Below, piece by piece: positions 52,601 through 55,600 of a DNA stretch of 64,000 nt (position 1 is the first letter of the stretch; each line of letters opens with the position of its first letter). The notes under the pieces are model-generated. The model was not told the DNA's origin. It made no database searches and saw only the letters and a list, made by a program, of their open reading frames with translations. Source of the DNA: Micropterix aruncella (taxonomy: Eukaryota > Arthropoda > Insecta > Lepidoptera > Micropterigidae); NCBI GenBank assembly GCA_944548615.1, contig OX155952.1:38808350-38872349 (forward strand), in the 5' to 3' direction. Both the position numbers and the translations under genes were made by a program.

Positions 52601-55600
52601 GCAAAATACACCAACACTGGCTCCTTTTCTTGATTTCTACCAGTGTCTGCTAGCCATAAAGTCAGTAGGTTTCTAGGTAGTTTAGAAACCAAAGTCGCAA
52701 GCAGGTCCGGATTACATAAATGATGTTCTTTTTTTACTGCTTTCACAGTGGTTACTAAATTTTTAATCTGACATGCAAATCGCATCAGATCTTCTGTTTC
52801 CAAGTTATCCGACAACTCTTTCAGTCTTTTTACGTCGCTTAAAGTACGCTGAATAATCAGATTAGGATTTCCGAACAGCGCTTCGAGCGTTTTCAAAATT
52901 CCCCCTACGTTAGATGGACACATTAAAAGACCCGCAACGGACTCGCGAGCTCGTCCTCTAAGCGAGGTTTGTAACCTTAGCAGATTCTGCGCTTCATTTA
53001 ATTGCATAACCTCCGTAGATTGCTCATAAATCGCCTTAAAAGCCATGAATTCTAGGGGTTCCCCACTGAAGGTAGGTAAGTCTTTATTATAATGTGGTTT
53101 AGCTGAGACCATTGAAAAAAAATGACAAACCTCTTTTATTATTTTTTCACTCGCGCCGCTGACTGCTTCGCTGCTCTGGCATTGGTTCGCGTCCGCGGCG
53201 GCTGTCGCCGCCGCGTCCGCAGCCCCCAACGCCGGCGCACTCGCCGTGTTGATCTCAGCGCCGTCCGCCGCCTTTTGAAATGCCACGGTCGTGGCTTTTC
53301 CGCGAGCCGCCGCGCGCGCCGCTTCGGTCTGCCTCTCCGACGATGGCTCCATCGCTTCAATCTGCTTCCACGCCTCCTCTGGAAGTATCTCCGCTGGTGT
53401 GTAATAGTCCGCCCATTGCGAGATTCTCCCGGCAGCCTCCTCGTTGTCAGGATCCTCTCGACGCCTTTCCCAGCTTCCGCCGTCTTCTTCCAAGCCAGAC
53501 GTTTCAGAAACTACGTCCAGCAATCTTCTCGCGTGTTGACTATCAGCATCCAACATCTCGAGCTCTGCTTCTACGTCGGCCTGCCGCTCTTGTATCGCTG
53601 CAGTGGCCCTGAGCTTCTCCGCTTGCAGTTTCTTCATTTCGGCAGCTACCTTGGCTCTCTCTTTCGCGATTTTTCTTAGGTCATCCGACACTGCTCTTAC
53701 TTCTTGTAATCGTTCGCTGCGTCGACTGCTTTCCGACCACGCTCTTGAAGTCGGTCTCGATGATCCCGGACGTCCATTTGAAGGTTCCATTTTCTGCCGA
53801 TTTATTTTCAGCGCCCTTGATTCTCCCGAAGCCGGTTGATTCGCTGTTCGATCCGGCTCGAAGCGACCACAATGGTCGCGATATTCGCACTATCTATGCG
53901 CGAATACCTCGATTATCGCCGCTTTTCGCAGCAACCCCGGTAAACACGTTGGACTGTATAGTTTCGATAGTTTTTATTTTTTACTGGGGTTCATTTCCAT
54001 AGGTTAGAGCACCGAAACCGCCGCTCGACTGCCGACGAATCCAAGGCTTTTGCACTACTTGTCCGGTAGGTACGAAAGTAAAGGCCGATTTCCGTATGAC
54101 GACGTTTATTCCATTAAAATTGCAACCGCTTACACTATTAGGTTACTTTAACGAGTCTTTTACACTATAATTACGCTACTTAAACCGACTCTTTTACACT
54201 ATAATACGAGTCTTTGTAAACATAAACACTATAGAACGGGAAATCCTCGCCGCCAAGGATGCGACCGGAGCGAGTGAAACACTTTAAACCACTGTCAGAT
54301 ATTGACAAATAATATTTTAAAAAGGGTCAGCATTTCAACGCTCAGCCAACCATAATACAAAAAAACCCTCAACCGAATTCCGCCTCCCACGGTCAGAGGC
54401 GAGGCGATTTATGACGAGCGTTCTCGAAAGTCTATTATATTATGGACAAAAACGACAAGTGTTTGCGACTTTCTAGTGAATTATTGTCCCCTTAACATAC
54501 GCCTAAAAGTGTAATTTATAGCTGTAACAGAGTCATTTTCAAAGGAGAACCAATTCTATGAACTCTTCAACGTCGCTTATAATATTATCCAGGGAGTAGA
54601 CATGATTGGATAACAGCCAGTTTGATGTACGCTTGGATTCTGGAATGGTACCCGATGATGGAGCTCAATTATTTGAGCTAAAGGCTAAAAAGCTTCTGCA
54701 GTCCAATTCTGTCGGTCGAATGCAATAACAATACACACACTACACAGGTTACACGCACACATTCATTGCAGGATGTACGTATAAGCTACACAAGCTATAG
54801 CTTGGGACCCGCATATATACTTAAATATACTGCAGCGATAGCTCAAATAACTCAGGGCCTTATCAAGTCTAAATCCAGCGCTGCATACATACATATAAAC
54901 ACTTAGTAGTAGGGTTGGTTGAAAGAGATTTTCGTATGAAAATAAACCCGGCCTTGTGAAATTTCACAATAAAGAGTATAAACAAACAAATAAACGACCG
55001 AGAGCAGAGTCACCTACGTGTTAAGACATTTCCAAGCATTGCTCAAGCATCGTCCATGGGATACTTGTCTTTAGCCACTATTTAAGAGAAAACCGGTATT
55101 CAATACTATAGATTCGAATGGCGAGGTAAGTTCCCTTTGCCGTAGCGAGCGAAGCCGCAAGCACAGCGCGTTAATCGTCGCTAAGCGCCTCTCTCTTGAC
55201 GCGCGTCGGAAAAACGAAAAGAGCACACATTTTCTCGGCGCCATTCCTGTCGGCACTCAATCGTATCGATCACAAGCACTGCGGCGTGACGAGCACGCTA
55301 ACCAGGCACGCCAGCAAATTCCCAACATTCGTAAACCACTTTCAGGGAACGCCACAAAAGATGCACTCATGACAACAAGAAAAATTGTGTATCCACTGTT
55401 TCTGTACCGATGGTTCCTAATGGTTCCGTGTAACTTGGGTGGCGATAACGTTTGGTCGACCTAAGCCACGGTTCAGATCCCATCCGGTAGCCTCCTCGAA
55501 GAGTGACAATCTGGAAGGGTCGCTGTGAGCTAATGGGCCTTGTTGGGTTGGCCACGAAGACCCATTTGTTCGGGGTCGGTCACACTCACGGGTCAACACC

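Larger units (their letters stand above)
49039..54591 (-). mobile_element. BEL/Pao LTR retrotransposon lacking the RT/RNase H region
   Basis: 5553 bp. Two 719-bp LTRs (49039-49757, 53873-54591) with TG...CA ends, flanked by a GGGAG target duplication (49034-49038, 54592-54596). Primer site next to the 5' LTR and purine tract next to the 3' LTR. One uninterrupted 1276-codon gag-protease-integrase frame on the minus strand. LTR differences by eye: about four substitutions and two 1-bp indels, so a fairly recent insertion. No separate envelope-like gene. Confidence 0.95.

Noticed and set aside
53122..53679. 185-codon plus-strand ORF
   Set aside because: It lies antisense to the BEL gag frame; its Arg/Ser-rich content reflects the opposite-strand codons.
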